Part shown: positions 31,139-44,404 of the stretch, piece after piece
Layout: each line of letters begins with the position of its first letter
Position numbering within the stretch: the first letter of the stretch is position 1
Origin: Rhodobacter sp.
GTDB taxonomy: Bacteria; Pseudomonadota; Alphaproteobacteria; Rhodobacterales; Rhodobacteraceae
Direction of reading: 5' to 3'
Assembly (NCBI GenBank): GCA_027484985.1
Contig: JAIXRW010000049.1
Coordinates: forward strand, 1-64,000
Length of the DNA: 64,000 bases
Program-made: the position numbers and the translations under genes
Notes under the pieces: model-generated
What the model was told of the DNA's origin: nothing
Database searches by the model: none
Seen by the model: only the letters and a program-made list of their open reading frames with translations

Positions 31139-33912
31139 GCCCGCCCCCTCCCCTTCGGCACGACCCGCGGCAGCACCGGAAATTCCGGTTCCGCATGGTC
31201 GCGCTTTCCCGCCCGCTCGATCCTGACCCGCAGATCGAACCACGCCGCTTGCCCCGTGACCGGATCGCTGTTGCTCCAGCGATGCCCGTCGCCCTTTTCG
31301 GGCAGCAGTTCCGAAATCAGATGGTTCAGCAAGAACCCCTCGGTCGCCTCGGGCGCGCCCTCGTCCAGCGCCCATGCCGCTTTGCGCTTGCCGATGGCGT
31401 TCCATGTCCAGACCGTGTTCTCGTTCAGCGCCGCCATATGCGCCACCGGCACCACGATCTCGCCATTGGGCGAGGTGACACGGGCGTAATCACCATCCTC
31501 GAACCCCTCGGCCTCCCAGATCTTCGTGGGCACATAAAGGTAATTCTTGCCATGAATCTGGCGCAGCCACGCGTTCTGGCTGCCCCAGCTGTGATACATC
31601 GCCATGGGCCGCTGCGTCAGCGCATGGACCGGATAGCCCGCCGCCGCATCCTCGCCAAAGGGCGGATACCACAAGGGCAGCGGGTCCATCGCCAGCTTCA
31701 ACCGCTCGCGCAAATGGTCGGGCGGCTGGATGAAGCCTTGCCCTTCGGCCGCCAGCTGGAATTTCCGCATCGGTTCGGACCAGATCGAAAACAGGTAGGG
31801 CTGCGGCGATTCGTAGAACGAGGTCGCCACCGCCCAATCCTGATAGGCCGCGTTCCATGGCTTCATATAGCGCGCGCCCTCGGGCACATGCGCCTGATAG
31901 AACCCGCCGTTTTCGATATAGCGCGCCAACTGGTCGGGGTTCGGCTCGCCCCGCCCTTCCGCCGTCCCGTCACCGCGAAAGCCGATCAGCGGCCCCACGC
32001 CGGGCCTGCGCTGATGGGTCACGATGTAATCGGCATAGTCCTTGAACTTCGCCGTCCCGTCCGGGTTCGTCATCCCCGGCAGACCCAACCGCACCCCCAG
32101 ATCCAGCAATACCGACTGGAACGGCCGCACATCGCGGTCCACGTCCGCCACCGGCCAGCGGATCGCATCGCCCGCCGCATCAGGCTCGCTGATGGGGCGG
32201 TCCAGCAGGCTGATGCAGTCATGCCGTTCCAGATAGGTCGTATCGGGCAGGATCAGGTCGGCATAGGCCACCATTTCCGAAGCATAGGCATCGGAATAGA
32301 TAATCCGCGGGATCACATATTCCCCGTCCTCGCCTTTGTCCGTCAGCATCTCCATGACGCGGGCCGAATTCATCGACGAATTCCACGACATGTTCGCCAT
32401 ATACAAAAACAGCGTATCGACCGTGTAGGGGTCGCCCGCATGGGCATTGGGAATGACCATATGCATCAACCCATGGGCCGAGAACGGATTTTCCCAGGTA
32501 AACGCCTTGTCGATCCGCCAAGGCGTCCCGTCCTCTTTCAGCGCAAGGTTCTCCGGCCCCCGCACATAACCCAGATGCGGCCCGCTCAGCGGTTTGCCCG
32601 CCGCCGCCACGAAATGCGGGGTCGGATGCGCCTCGACCGGTTTGGGGTAGGGCGGCTTCAGCCGGTATCCCCCCGGCACCTCGACCGTGCCAAGGATGAT
32701 CTGCAACAGATGCAGCGCCCGTGCCGTCTGGAAGCCGTTGGAATGGGCCGAAATCCCCCGCATCGCGTGGAAACTGACAGGCCGCCCCGTCATGCTGCTA
32801 TGGCTGTCGCCGCGAAAATCCGTCCACGCGACCGGCAGTTCGAAGGCTTCGTCAAACGCCACCCGCGCCAGTTCCGCCGCAAGGGCATGGATGCGGGCCG
32901 CGGGAATACCCACACGGGCCTCGACCGCCTCGGGCGCGTATTCGTCCGAAAGATACCGCTCGGCCATGTGCTGGAACACCGTGCGGTGCCCCTGCCAGAC
33001 CGCGCCAAGGTCGGGCTGCACCCCCGCCCCGTCCCAAGGTGCCGGCATGCCCGTGCGCTTGTCGATCACAAAGGGCTGGCTTTCCGCGTTCTTCAGGATC
33101 AGGCCCTTTTCCGGCCCCTCGGTTTCATTCACCAGCAGCGGCGCATTGGTCCAGCGCGCCAGATAGTCCAGATCGATCTTACCCGCCGCCAGCAGGCAAT
33201 GGATCAAGGACAGGATCAGCAGCCCATCCGTCCCCGGCGTGATGCCCAGCCAGTCATCGGCCACGGCATTATACCCCGTGCGGATCGGGTTGACCCCGAT
33301 CACCCGCGCCCCGCGTGCCTTGAGTTTTCCCAGACCGATCTTGATCGGGTTGCTGTCATGGTCCTCGGCCACGCCGAACAAGACGAACAGCTTCGTATGT
33401 TCCCAATCCGGCTGGCCGAATTCCCAGAAGGCCCCGCCGATGGTGTAAATCCCCGCCGCCGCCATGTTCACCGAACAGAACCCGCCATGCGCGGCATAGT
33501 TGGGCGTGCCGAATTGCTGTGCCCACCAGCCCGTAAAGCTTTGGCTCTGATCGCGCCCCGTAAAGAAGGCCAGCTTTTCGGGCGCCTCCTCGCGCAGCGG
33601 CTTCAGCCACGAAACCGCCAGCGCCAATGCCTCGTCCCAAGAAATTTCCTCGAACGCCCCCGACCCGCGCGGCCCGACCCGCCGCAACGGCGCCCGCAAA
33701 CGGCTTGGCGCGGTCACCTGCATGATGCCCGACGCCCCCTTGGCGCACAGCACCCCCTTGTTCACCGGATGGTCGCGGTTGCCTTCGATATAGCTGACCT
33801 TGCCGCTTTTCAGATGCACGTTGATCCCGCAGCGGCAGGCGCACATGTAACAGGTGGTCTTGCGCACCTCGTCCGAAACGGGCGGCGAAAGTTCGACCTT
33901 CGGTTGCCCCAT
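31135..33912 (-). CDS. soeA: Sulfite dehydrogenase molybdopterin subunit SoeA
   Basis: This is the catalytic subunit of the DMSO reductase superfamily, 925 residues. It has an N-terminal 4Fe-4S binding pattern (CYMCACRCGINVHL with a fourth Cys in GVLCAKG) and the molybdopterin-guanine-dinucleotide domains. It has no Tat signal peptide, as expected for cytoplasmic SoeA. The proposed reaction is oxidation of sulfite to sulfate with electrons passed to SoeB. Context supports this: sulfite is released by Xsc encoded in the same operon. The ATG at 33912 overlaps the ackA stop by one base (TGATG). Alternatives such as a polysulfide or thiosulfate reductase are less likely given the neighbours. Confidence 0.88.
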   Translation of the reverse strand: MGQPKVELSPPVSDEVRKTTCYMCACRCGINVHLKSGKVSYIEGNRDHPVNKGVLCAKGASGIMQVTAPSRLRAPLRRVGPRGSGAFEEISWDEALALAVSWLKPLREEAPEKLAFFTGRDQSQSFTGWWAQQFGTPNYAAHGGFCSVNMAAAGIYTIGGAFWEFGQPDWEHTKLFVLFGVAEDHDSNPIKIGLGKLKARGARVIGVNPIRTGYNAVADDWLGITPGTDGLLILSLIHCLLAAGKIDLDYLARWTNAPLLVNETEGPEKGLILKNAESQPFVIDKRTGMPAPWDGAGVQPDLGAVWQGHRTVFQHMAERYLSDEYAPEAVEARVGIPAARIHALAAELARVAFDEAFELPVAWTDFRGDSHSSMTGRPVSFHAMRGISAHSNGFQTARALHLLQIILGTVEVPGGYRLKPPYPKPVEAHPTPHFVAAAGKPLSGPHLGYVRGPENLALKEDGTPWRIDKAFTWENPFSAHGLMHMVIPNAHAGDPYTVDTLFLYMANMSWNSSMNSARVMEMLTDKGEDGEYVIPRIIYSDAYASEMVAYADLILPDTTYLERHDCISLLDRPISEPDAAGDAIRWPVADVDRDVRPFQSVLLDLGVRLGLPGMTNPDGTAKFKDYADYIVTHQRRPGVGPLIGFRGDGTAEGRGEPNPDQLARYIENGGFYQAHVPEGARYMKPWNAAYQDWAVATSFYESPQPYLFSIWSEPMRKFQLAAEGQGFIQPPDHLRERLKLAMDPLPLWYPPFGEDAAAGYPVHALTQRPMAMYHSWGSQNAWLRQIHGKNYLYVPTKIWEAEGFEDGDYARVTSPNGEIVVPVAHMAALNENTVWTWNAIGKRKAAWALDEGAPEATEGFLLNHLISELLPEKGDGHRWSNSDPVTGQAAWFDLRVRIERAGKRDHAEPEFPVLPRVVPKGRGRA

Positions 33913-35042
33913 CACACGCCCTCCCCGGACATGACCACCATGGCCTCACGGGCAATCTGGCGCTCTTCGGCGGCCGCGACTGTCCAGATTGCGACACGCG
34001 ACCCCGCTTGGGCCAAATCCGCGCCCCCGGCCGCATTACGTGCCGGGTCATAGGCCACCCCCGCCCATGCCAGCCCATCCAAGATGCCCGCCCGCACCTC
34101 GGCGTCATTCTCGCCGATCCCGCCGGTAAAGGCGATCCCGTCAAGGCCGCCCATCGCCGCGATCATGCTGCCCGCATGGCGCACCGCCCAATAGGTGAAA
34201 TGCGCCCGCGCAAACTGCGCCCGCGCCGTTCCCATGCGGGACAAGTCGCGCATGTCCGACGCGCCGCCCAATCCCAGCAACCCGCTTTCGCGGTTCAATA
34301 TCGCCCCCGCCCGCGCAACCCCATGCACCTCGGCCAGCCGCAGCACGGCGTTGCCGTCAATGCCCCCCGCCCGCGTGCCCATGGTCAACCCGTCCAGCGG
34401 AGAATACCCCATCGTCGTCGCCACCGATGCCCCGTCCCGTATGGCGCAAAGCGAGGCCCCGTTGCCCAGATGCAGCGCCAGCAGCCGCTTCGGCAGCCGG
34501 TCGCCCAGCGCGCCGACAAGCCCCGCATAGCTGATCCCGTGAAAGCCATAGCGCCGCAGCCCCATCACCTCGACCTGCGGAGGCAGGGCATAGCGCACCG
34601 CCACCTCGGGGTTGGTCGCATGGAACGCCGTGTCGAAACTCGCATATTGCGCCAGATCGGGCGCAAGCCGGGCCAAGGCGCGGATCGCCGTCAGGTTCGC
34701 GGGGTTGTGCAGGGGGGCCAGCGGCACGCAGGCCTCGATCCCCGCCAGAACCTCGGCCGTTACGCGGCAGGGCTGCACCAGCCGCGCACCGCCATGCACC
34801 ACCCGATGCGCCGCCGCCGTCAGCCGCGACAGGCCCAGACCCTGCTCTTCCAGCGCCTCAAGACAGACCGCCAGCGCCGCCGCATGGTCGGCCACCGGCC
34901 GCGCCCCGCGCAAATCGCCCACCTCGACACGCGATGCCCCGCCGATCTCGGTCACGCGGCCCGAAGCAACCTCGGCAATGCCCGCATCGAACACGGCGAT
35001 CTTGATCGACGACGACCCCGCATTGACCACAAGCACCGCCAT
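33912..35042 (-). CDS. ackA: Acetate kinase
   Basis: This 376-residue acetate kinase interconverts acetyl phosphate + ADP and acetate + ATP. Recognisable motifs are VLVVNAGSSSIKIAVFD at the N-terminus, VVHGGARL, FDTAFHATNP, GNGASLCAI, MGYSPLDGLTMGTRAG and FTGGIGENDAEVR. It is unusual to find ackA rather than pta behind xsc. Here the acetyl phosphate from sulfoacetaldehyde cleavage would be used for ATP formation, with acetate re-activated elsewhere. The ATG at 35042 lies one base from the tauE stop; its own stop overlaps soeA, so it is an integral operon member. Confidence 0.93.
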   Translation of the reverse strand: MAVLVVNAGSSSIKIAVFDAGIAEVASGRVTEIGGASRVEVGDLRGARPVADHAAALAVCLEALEEQGLGLSRLTAAAHRVVHGGARLVQPCRVTAEVLAGIEACVPLAPLHNPANLTAIRALARLAPDLAQYASFDTAFHATNPEVAVRYALPPQVEVMGLRRYGFHGISYAGLVGALGDRLPKRLLALHLGNGASLCAIRDGASVATTMGYSPLDGLTMGTRAGGIDGNAVLRLAEVHGVARAGAILNRESGLLGLGGASDMRDLSRMGTARAQFARAHFTYWAVRHAGSMIAAMGGLDGIAFTGGIGENDAEVRAGILDGLAWAGVAYDPARNAAGGADLAQAGSRVAIWTVAAAEERQIAREAMVVMSGEGV

Positions 35043-35043
35043 G

Positions 35044-35784
35044 TCAAAGCACCGCCTTGAACAAGCCCAGCGATGCAAGCACCGCCAAAAGCACGATGGC
35101 AAACCGCCGGAACTCCTGCGGATCGGTCCGCAGGAAATGCCGCCCCCCCAGCCAGTTGCCCAGAAAGGTCAGCGGCAAGGCGATCAGCGAAGCCCAGATC
35201 GTGTCCCACGATACCAGCCCGTGATACCAGTAAAGCGGCGCGGAATAGAGGTCCAGCAGTGGAAAGTAAGCGATCAGCGTGGCGCGAAACACATTCGCCG
35301 GAATCGCCTGCGCGGCAAAAAAGGCCGCAATCGGCAAGCCCCCCATCCCCGGCGCATTGGCCAGCCCCGACACGATGCCCGCGAACAGGTTGCTCGGCCC
35401 CCGCCATTCGCCGCGCAACTGCCACCCCGCCAGCAGGATCAGGCACATCACCAGCACATAGGCCGAAATCACCGCCCGCGCAGCATCTTCCGAAATCCCC
35501 GTCAGCGCCCACAGACCCAGCGGCAGGCCGATGGCCGCCCCCGCCAGCAGGAACCCGACGCGCCGCCAATCGACATCGCGCCCCACGCCCCGCCACGCCT
35601 GCAACGACATGGCGGTCTCAAGGATTACCACTACCGCCACCATATGCAGCGGGTTCATCACCAGCGATGACGCCGCAATCACCAGCGCCGAATAGCCGAA
35701 CCCCGAATAGCCGCGCACCAGCGCAGCGATCAGAACAGCCACCGCCATCCAGACCGCCCCGCCCAGCCCCAGATCAAAGGGCAT
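35044..35784 (-). CDS. tauE: TauE/SafE-family sulfite exporter
   Basis: This 246-residue inner-membrane protein has about eight hydrophobic helices in two repeats, the layout of PF01925. The N-terminal half contains RGYSGFGYSALVIAASSLVMNPLHMV, the typical first repeat with its Gly-rich start. It would export sulfite or a related C2 sulfonate formed by Xsc and so protect the cytoplasm. The ATG at 35784 overlaps the xsc stop by one base (TGATG), and ackA follows after one base. The exported ion is inferred from context. Confidence 0.88.
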   Translation of the reverse strand: MPFDLGLGGAVWMAVAVLIAALVRGYSGFGYSALVIAASSLVMNPLHMVAVVVILETAMSLQAWRGVGRDVDWRRVGFLLAGAAIGLPLGLWALTGISEDAARAVISAYVLVMCLILLAGWQLRGEWRGPSNLFAGIVSGLANAPGMGGLPIAAFFAAQAIPANVFRATLIAYFPLLDLYSAPLYWYHGLVSWDTIWASLIALPLTFLGNWLGGRHFLRTDPQEFRRFAIVLLAVLASLGLFKAVL

Positions 35785-37559
35785 CAAACGACCTGCGGCC
35801 GCATATCCGCCTTGGAAATCCCCGCCACCTCGACCGGCTTCTTCATCGCGTCGCGGCGGAACGGCTCTCCCAGTTCCTGATTGATCAGCGCCTCGATCAG
35901 CGTCGTCTTGCCGTGGTTCATCTGGTCGTCAATCGCCTTGGCCAGCGCATCGCGCAGCGCGTCCATGGTCTTGGCCTGCACGCCCTTCAACCCGCAAGCC
36001 GTGGCGATGCCCGCATAGGACACCTGCGTATCCAGCTCGGTCCCCACGAAATTGTCGTCATACCACAGGGTCGAGTTGCGCTTTTCCGCACCCCACTGAT
36101 AGTTGCGGAACACCACCATGGTAATCGCCGGCCATTCCGGCCGCCCGATGGCCGTCAACTCCGTCACCGCGATACCGAATGCCCCGTCCCCCGCGAAACC
36201 CACCACCGGCACATCGGGGCAGCCGATCTTGGCCCCCACGATGCTGGGCAGGCCGTATCCGCAAGGCCCGAACAGGCCGGGTGCCAGATATTTCCGCCCC
36301 GCTTCAAAGGTCGGATAGGCATTGCCGATGGCGCAGTTGTTGCCGATATCGGACGAGATGATCGCCTCGCGCGGCAGCGCGCTCTGGATCGCACGCCATG
36401 CCATGCGCGGGCTCATCCAGTCGGGCTTGTCGGCGCGGGCGCGCTGGTTCCATGTGGTGCCCGGATCGTCGTCTTCATGGTCCATGCTGGCCAGTTGCTG
36501 CGCCCAACGGCTTTTTGTCGTGGCAATGGTGTCGCGCCGCGCATCGCGCCCGGCATCCCCGGCATTGCCCGACAGCCGCGCCAAAATCGCCTCGGCCACC
36601 TTCTTGGCATCACCCACGATCCCGACCGAAACCTTCTTGGTCAGCCCGATCCGGTTGGGGTTGATATCCACCTGAATGACCTTGGCCGCCTTGGGCCAAT
36701 AGTCGATGCCATATCCCGGCAGGGTTGAAAACGGATTAAGCCGCGTGCCAAGGCACAGCACCACATCCGCCTGCGCGATCAACTCCATCCCGGCCTTGCT
36801 GCCGTTATAGCCAAGCGGCCCCGCAAACAGCGGATGGCTGCCCGGAAAGGCATCATTATGCTGGTAGCCCACACAGACAGGTGCAGTCAGCCGCTCGGCC
36901 AGCGCCATGCTGGCCGGAATGGCCCCCGCCAGCACCACGCCCGCACCGTTCAGGATCACCGGAAACTTGGCCGACGACAGCAGCGCCGCCGCTTCGGCAA
37001 TCGCCGTCTCGCCGCCTGCGGGGCGCTCGAACTCGACCACGGCGGGCAGATCGATATCGATCACCTGCGTCCAGAAATCGCGCGGCATGTTGATCTGCGC
37101 GGGCGCCGAATGACGCTTGGCTTGCAGGATCACGCGGTTCAGCACCTCGGCCACGCGCGACGGGTCGCGCACCTCTTCCTGATAGGCGACCATGTCCTTG
37201 AACAGCGCCATCTGCTCGACCTCTTGGAAGCCGCCCATCCCGATGGTCTTGTTCGCCGCCTGCGGCGTGATCAGCAAAAGCGGCGTGTGGTTCCAATAGG
37301 CCGTCTTAACGGCGGTGACAAAGTTGGTGATGCCCGGCCCGTTCTGCGCGATCATCATGCACATCTTGCCGGACGCGCGGGTATAGCCATCCGCCATCAT
37401 CCCGCCCGATCCTTCATGCGCGCAATCCCAAAAGGTAATGCCCGCCCGCGGGAACAGATCGGAAATCGGCATGAAGGCCGATCCGATGATGCCAAATGCA
37501 TGCTCGATGCCATGCATCTGCAACACTTTGACAAAGGCTTCCTCGGTGGTCATCCGCAT
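35784..37559 (-). CDS. xsc: Sulfoacetaldehyde acetyltransferase
   Basis: This thiamine-diphosphate enzyme of 591 residues converts sulfoacetaldehyde and phosphate to acetyl phosphate and sulfite, the C-S bond-breaking step of taurine and isethionate degradation. Visible features are the N-terminal AFGIIGSAFMPISDLFP, the conserved Glu region CAHEGSGGMMADGY, and the ThDP/Mg motif GDGAFGIAVTELTAIGRPEW...NYQWGAEKRN. An AGGAGAG ribosome-binding site lies 6 bp before the ATG at 37559, which fixes that start over an upstream in-frame codon. It heads an operon of tightly overlapping genes and has two TauR-like direct repeats in its promoter. No taurine aminotransferase, dehydrogenase or transporter is nearby. 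Confidence 0.96.
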   Translation of the reverse strand: MRMTTEEAFVKVLQMHGIEHAFGIIGSAFMPISDLFPRAGITFWDCAHEGSGGMMADGYTRASGKMCMMIAQNGPGITNFVTAVKTAYWNHTPLLLITPQAANKTIGMGGFQEVEQMALFKDMVAYQEEVRDPSRVAEVLNRVILQAKRHSAPAQINMPRDFWTQVIDIDLPAVVEFERPAGGETAIAEAAALLSSAKFPVILNGAGVVLAGAIPASMALAERLTAPVCVGYQHNDAFPGSHPLFAGPLGYNGSKAGMELIAQADVVLCLGTRLNPFSTLPGYGIDYWPKAAKVIQVDINPNRIGLTKKVSVGIVGDAKKVAEAILARLSGNAGDAGRDARRDTIATTKSRWAQQLASMDHEDDDPGTTWNQRARADKPDWMSPRMAWRAIQSALPREAIISSDIGNNCAIGNAYPTFEAGRKYLAPGLFGPCGYGLPSIVGAKIGCPDVPVVGFAGDGAFGIAVTELTAIGRPEWPAITMVVFRNYQWGAEKRNSTLWYDDNFVGTELDTQVSYAGIATACGLKGVQAKTMDALRDALAKAIDDQMNHGKTTLIEALINQELGEPFRRDAMKKPVEVAGISKADMRPQVV

Positions 37560-37565
37560 GATCGT

Positions 37566-37572
37566 CTCTCCT
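37566..37572 (-). promoter_or_regulatory. xsc ribosome-binding site
   Basis: AGGAGAG, read on the minus strand, ends 6 bp before the ATG at 37559 and decides that start over in-frame alternatives. Confidence 0.75.
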
Positions 37573-37630
37573 GTCCGTCCGGGCACATGGGCGCCCCGCT
37601 TCGTCTTCTATCCCTGCCGCATCCGCCGCA

Positions 37631-37663
37631 TTAGGGCCAGACCGGACAGCCGCTTAGGTCCAG
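37631..37663 (-). promoter_or_regulatory. tauR: Direct repeats resembling TauR boxes in the xsc promoter
   Basis: On the minus strand the promoter reads CTGGACCTAA (37654-37663), 13 bp, CTGGCCCTAA (37631-37640). Nine of ten positions are identical, and the centre-to-centre distance of 23 bp puts both on the same DNA face within about two turns. From memory, this matches the CTGGACYTAA direct repeats bound by TauR of Rhodobacter capsulatus. The sites end 71 bp upstream of the xsc start codon, a position suited to activation. Confidence 0.75.
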
Positions 37664-37766
37664 TTGGCCCCACCATCCCGAAAAGGCGCCCCGCTGCCCG
37701 CCAAGTCCCGCACCATAGCGCAGCCCCCCCCGACGATGTTTTCCCATCCGGAAAGAAGGGGACGCT

Positions 37767-37818
37767 TTCCCCTTCATACTCGCCCAAAGATCCTCGGGGT
37801 GAATTGGCCACAGGCCAA
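37767..37818 (-). repeat. Hairpin + GAGGATCTTTG element, copy d
   Basis: On the minus strand a TTGGCC/GGCCAA stem (37804-37818) precedes CCCCGAGGATCTTTGGGC and then GAGTATGAAGG. It begins about 23 bp after the tauR stop in the same direction. The stem is shorter and less GC-rich than in other copies. Confidence 0.65.
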
Positions 37819-37840
37819 GAGGGGGCGAGCCCCCTTTCTT

Positions 37841-39295
37841 CTACCCGATGGCCCGCGCAATCCGCGCGATGCCTTCCGCAATCCGCGCAGGCTGGATCGA
37901 GCTATAGGCGAGGCGGTAGAAATTCCGCCGCTCGGCCTCGGGGGCAAAGAACACGCGGCCCGGTTCGATCAGCACGCCCTCGGCCCGCAGCCGCAGGGCC
38001 AGCGCCTCGGTATCCACACCTTCGGGCGCCCGCATCCAGAAGGACGACCCGCCAAACCCGCCCTGCCCCGCCACCGTCAGCCCGTTGCCCGCAATCGCCT
38101 CGTCCATCGCCATGCGCCGCTTGCGGAAGGCGGCCTTCATCCGGTTCACCAGCGTGTCGTAATGGCCAAGGCTCAGGAAATAGGCCGCCGTGCGCTGCAT
38201 ATGGCCGGGCGGATGGCGCAACACCTGCCCGCGCAGCGCCCGCGCCTCGCGGATAAACCCTTCCGACCCCACCAGCCAGCCCAGCCGCAACCCCGGAAAG
38301 ATCGACTTCGAAAACGAGCCCGCATGAATCACCCGCCCCTCGGCATCCAGCGATTTGAGCGAGGGCGAAACCGGCCGCAGAAAGCTCATCTCGAATTCGT
38401 AATCATCCTCGACCACGATGAAATTCCGCTCGGATGCCGCCCGCAACAGCGCGTTGCGCCGCGCCACGGGCATGGTGGCATTGGTCGGGCAATGGTGGCT
38501 GGCGGTCAGAAAGACCACATCCACCCCTTGTGGCAGCGCCTCGGGCGGCAGGCCCTCGGCATCCACATCCACCGCCACGATGCGCGCGCCGGTCTGGGCG
38601 ACCATGCCGCGAAAGGCCGGATAGCAGGGGTTTTCCAGCGCCACGGTCTTGCCCGCCCCCAGCAGCACCTGTGCCGCCAGCCATAGCGCGTTCTGCGCCC
38701 CCATCGTCACCAGCACCTCCGAAGGCCGCGCCGCGATGCCCCGCCGCGGCAGGATGTTTCGCAGCACATATTCGATCAGCATCGGATCGTCCTGCTCGTA
38801 GTAATCCGCCGTCAGCGTCTCGAAGTCGCGCCGCCCCAGTGCCTGCACTGCACATAGCCGCCAGTTCTGGTGATCGAACAGGCTGGCATCGGCCTGCCCG
38901 TAGATGAACGGATAGGGATAGGCCCGCCAATCCTCGGGCCGGTCCAGCCGCGGCTGGGCGGAAAAGCGCCCCCCCGTCACCGCCGCCCAGTCCACCCGGT
39001 CATCGCGCCGCGCCACGGGGCGAAAGGCGGGCTGCACCGGCACGCCCTCGCTGACATAATAGCCCGACCGCCCCCGCGCTGTCAGATAGTCGGATGACAC
39101 AAGCTCGGTATAGGCCAGCGTCACCGTGATCCGGCTTACGCCCAGATGCTGCGCCAACCCGCGCGACGAAGGCATCCTGTCCCCCGCCCGGAACCGGCCC
39201 GACAGAATACCTTCGGCCACCATCTGGCGGATACGTTGCTGCAACGTCCCGCTTGCACCTTGCGGCAGAAAGAAACTTTCGACCGGTATCGCCAT
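37841..39295 (-). CDS. tauR: MocR-family regulator TauR
   Basis: This 484-residue chimeric regulator has an N-terminal GntR winged helix (LQQRIRQMVAEGILSGRFRAG...SSRGLAQHLGVSRITVTLAYTEL). It is joined to an aminotransferase-I-like PLP-binding domain with the Schiff-base lysine in IHAGSFSKSIFPGLRLGW. The N-terminus MAIPVESFF is typical of TauR, the taurine-responsive MocR regulator of rhodobacters. It lies directly upstream of xsc in the same orientation and two CTGGACCTAA-like repeats sit in the xsc promoter, so activation of the sulfonate operon is the natural role. The ATG at 39295 was preferred over an upstream in-frame start at 39337. Confidence 0.88.
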   Translation of the reverse strand: MAIPVESFFLPQGASGTLQQRIRQMVAEGILSGRFRAGDRMPSSRGLAQHLGVSRITVTLAYTELVSSDYLTARGRSGYYVSEGVPVQPAFRPVARRDDRVDWAAVTGGRFSAQPRLDRPEDWRAYPYPFIYGQADASLFDHQNWRLCAVQALGRRDFETLTADYYEQDDPMLIEYVLRNILPRRGIAARPSEVLVTMGAQNALWLAAQVLLGAGKTVALENPCYPAFRGMVAQTGARIVAVDVDAEGLPPEALPQGVDVVFLTASHHCPTNATMPVARRNALLRAASERNFIVVEDDYEFEMSFLRPVSPSLKSLDAEGRVIHAGSFSKSIFPGLRLGWLVGSEGFIREARALRGQVLRHPPGHMQRTAAYFLSLGHYDTLVNRMKAAFRKRRMAMDEAIAGNGLTVAGQGGFGGSSFWMRAPEGVDTEALALRLRAEGVLIEPGRVFFAPEAERRNFYRLAYSSIQPARIAEGIARIARAIG

Positions 39296-39401
39296 CTGGC
39301 ATGATCTCCCGCAGCGTCTGGCCTTATCATCGGCCACGCGCCCGCCAAAGGCAACCGTGCCTGCCCCGCGCCGCCCGCGGGCCCCGCCCCATGGCCTGCG
39401 C

Positions 39402-39818
39402 CTATTCCGCCGCCTTCTGCGCCCGCATCAAACGGTCCGCCTTGCGCCGCACCAGAACCGACCGCAGGTCATGCATGGCCAACAGCAGGCTGTCGGCCAC
39501 CTGTTCAAGCTGGTCGTCGGTCGCCTTCGACTGCGCCCATTGCGCGGTCAGATTCAGGTGATCGACCGCGCGGTGGATATCGTCAAGATCGCGCCGCGCC
39601 AGTTGTTCGATCCGCTCGGCCATCCAGCGCGCGATCATCTCGGCCTCGGCGGGGCTGAGAACCCGCTCGCCATGCGGCTTGACCTGACCGTTGCGCACAT
39701 TGACGACCGCGATTTCCTCCATCTCGATCCGGCGCTGGCGGTTCTCGGTATCGATCCGGAACACGGTCGCGCCATTCTCGCGGATGCGGAAGTAATATTC
39801 AGGCAGGTCGCCAGACAT
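39402..39818 (-). CDS. Conserved protein of unknown function
   Basis: This soluble, highly charged protein of 138 residues has an N-terminal beta-rich part (EYYFRIRENGATVFRIDTENRQRRIEM) and a helical C-terminal half. No signal peptide, metal motif or known domain was recognised. It follows the VOC gene by 8 bp on the same strand and is likely co-transcribed. I believe similar proteins are common in Rhodobacteraceae but the function is unknown. Confidence 0.7.
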   Translation of the reverse strand: MSGDLPEYYFRIRENGATVFRIDTENRQRRIEMEEIAVVNVRNGQVKPHGERVLSPAEAEMIARWMAERIEQLARRDLDDIHRAVDHLNLTAQWAQSKATDDQLEQVADSLLLAMHDLRSVLVRRKADRLMRAQKAAE

Positions 39819-39826
39819 GAAAAGGG

Positions 39827-40192
39827 TCAGTCCCTGTTATCGATGACGCGCAACAGCGAACCGTCAGGGTCCACCACGGCGAACATCCGCAAATCGTCGC
39901 CTGTCTTGAAGAAATCTGTCAACCTCGGAATTGCGCCCTCATCCGCGCTTAGCCCCAGCCCCTGCCATTCGGCCCGCAGCGCATCGGGGTCATCGACCCG
40001 CAGACAGGCCGAAAACCAGCTTTCCTTGGGGTCAAGCTGCGGGTGCGGGAAAAACTCGATCTCCATCGCGCCGCGTGACAGGATCATCCATGTGCTGTCG
40101 GCAAATTCGACCGCAAAGCCCAGCCTTTCGTAAAACGCCCGCGTCACCGCGAAATCGCGTGCCGGAAGGTTGGCCGTGATCCTGTCAGCCAT
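39827..40192 (-). CDS. VOC/glyoxalase-superfamily protein
   Basis: The 121-residue protein has the vicinal-oxygen-chelate fold pattern: LPARDFAVTRAFYERLGFAVEF at the N-terminus, a central ACLRVDDPDALRAEW, and FAVVDPDGSLLRVID at the C-terminus. It resembles bleomycin/fosfomycin-resistance-type and glyoxalase-like proteins, but no substrate can be named. It lies 7 bp after the aspartate aminotransferase gene on the same strand. Resistance function is possible but not implied by sequence. Confidence 0.85.
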   Translation of the reverse strand: MADRITANLPARDFAVTRAFYERLGFAVEFADSTWMILSRGAMEIEFFPHPQLDPKESWFSACLRVDDPDALRAEWQGLGLSADEGAIPRLTDFFKTGDDLRMFAVVDPDGSLLRVIDNRD

Positions 40193-40199
40193 AGGCCAC

Positions 40200-44401
<4,202 letters not shown>

Positions 44402-44404
44402 CGC

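Noticed and set aside
29365-33912. DMSO or polysulfide reductase as identity of the three-subunit molybdoenzyme
   Set aside because: The subunit types would allow it, but the operon with xsc and a sulfite exporter and the missing Tat signal favour SoeABC.
30898-34053. 1051-codon open frame opposite soeA
   Set aside because: Antisense to soeA throughout, with Arg/Pro/His-rich composition and no family motif.
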